Of a DNA stretch of 64,000 nucleotides, positions 63,902-64,000 are shown in pieces; the stretch's first letter is position 1, and each line of letters starts with the position of its first letter. The position numbers and the translations under genes were made by a program. Source of the DNA: Candidatus Fermentithermobacillaceae bacterium UBA3951 (GTDB lineage Bacteria; Bacillota; Sulfobacillia; Fermentithermobacillales; Fermentithermobacillaceae); NCBI GenBank assembly GCA_002385465.1, contig DGDN01000043.1, positions 1,599 to 65,598 of the forward strand, read 5' to 3'. Under the pieces are notes generated by a model. That model saw nothing but the letters and a program-made list of their open reading frames with translations, ran no database searches and had not been told where the DNA came from.

Positions 63902-64000
63902 GCAACATCACCGTCTCGTCCCTGTCAAAACTAGTGGCCCAAGCCGTCCCTCCCTTGAACATACAAGCCGGCGCAGACTCACATCCTACATTACGGCGCC

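Overview
The window reads as chromosomal DNA of an endospore-forming, flagellated member of the Firmicutes (Bacillota). The evidence is the gene set: CodY, HslV/HslU, an uninterrupted pro-SigK, a gerA-gerB-gerC operon, sleB-ypeB, a CotF-like protein, a tRNA-Trp T-box in front of trpS, and the alaS-ireB-yqgF-yrzB-mltG neighbourhood. The DNA is GC-rich, with many TTG and GTG starts. An FBP aldolase/phosphatase and a ferredoxin-type aldo/keto reductase hint at an anaerobic, possibly thermophilic lineage; that part is inference. I see no insertion sequence, prophage, CRISPR array, rRNA or tRNA. No wholly new defence or metabolic system is evident; the novelty lies in regulation and gene architecture.

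Region 1 (1-20.5 kb, minus strand) is one large flagellar operon in the order flgB-flgC-fliE-fliF-fliG-fliH-fliI-fliJ-fliK-flgD-(flagellar operon protein)-flgE-motA-motB-fliL-fliM-fliN-fliOP-fliQ-fliR-flhB-flhA-pilZ-sigD-fapA(partial). It builds the basal body, type III export gate, hook, stator and switch, and ends with the flagellar sigma factor. A cyclic-di-GMP-I riboswitch with a terminator-type expression platform precedes flgB, and a PilZ-type c-di-GMP receptor sits near the operon's end. Region 2 (20.6-27.5 kb, minus) is dprA-topA-xerC-hslV-hslU-codY, the classical Firmicute block upstream of flgB.

Region 3 (27.6-32.7 kb, plus) is the gerA-gerB-gerC germinant receptor operon followed by rnhB. 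Region 4 (32.7-39.5 kb) holds yraN and comM (minus), a MATE exporter (plus), an MFS transporter and trpS (minus) with its promoter, T-box and terminator, and an unannotated 57-residue two-helix membrane protein on the plus strand. Region 5 (39.6-43.9 kb, minus) carries a LuxR-type regulator with a degenerate receiver, then yqeG, sigK, a penicillin-binding protein and an RsfA-like gene. Region 6 (44.2-47.9 kb) has a glycosyltransferase (plus) and galT-glgA (minus).

Region 7 (47.9-51.4 kb, minus) is a spore module: sleB-ypeB, then a small gene and a CotF-like protein with a Gly/Gln/Trp-rich repeat tail. Two sequences matching the forespore sigma-G consensus precede sleB and the coat-like pair. 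Read-through RNA from mltG would carry a 13-nt segment exactly complementary to the sleB ribosome-binding site, whereas RNA from the predicted sigma-G promoter would not. Region 8 (51.4-63.9 kb, minus) is an operon-like run from a near-consensus sigma-A promoter: proS-alaS-ireB-(membrane spermidine-synthase-like protein, rhomboid, FBP aldolase/phosphatase, aldo/keto reductase)-yqgF-yrzB-mltG, with an MFS transporter upstream.
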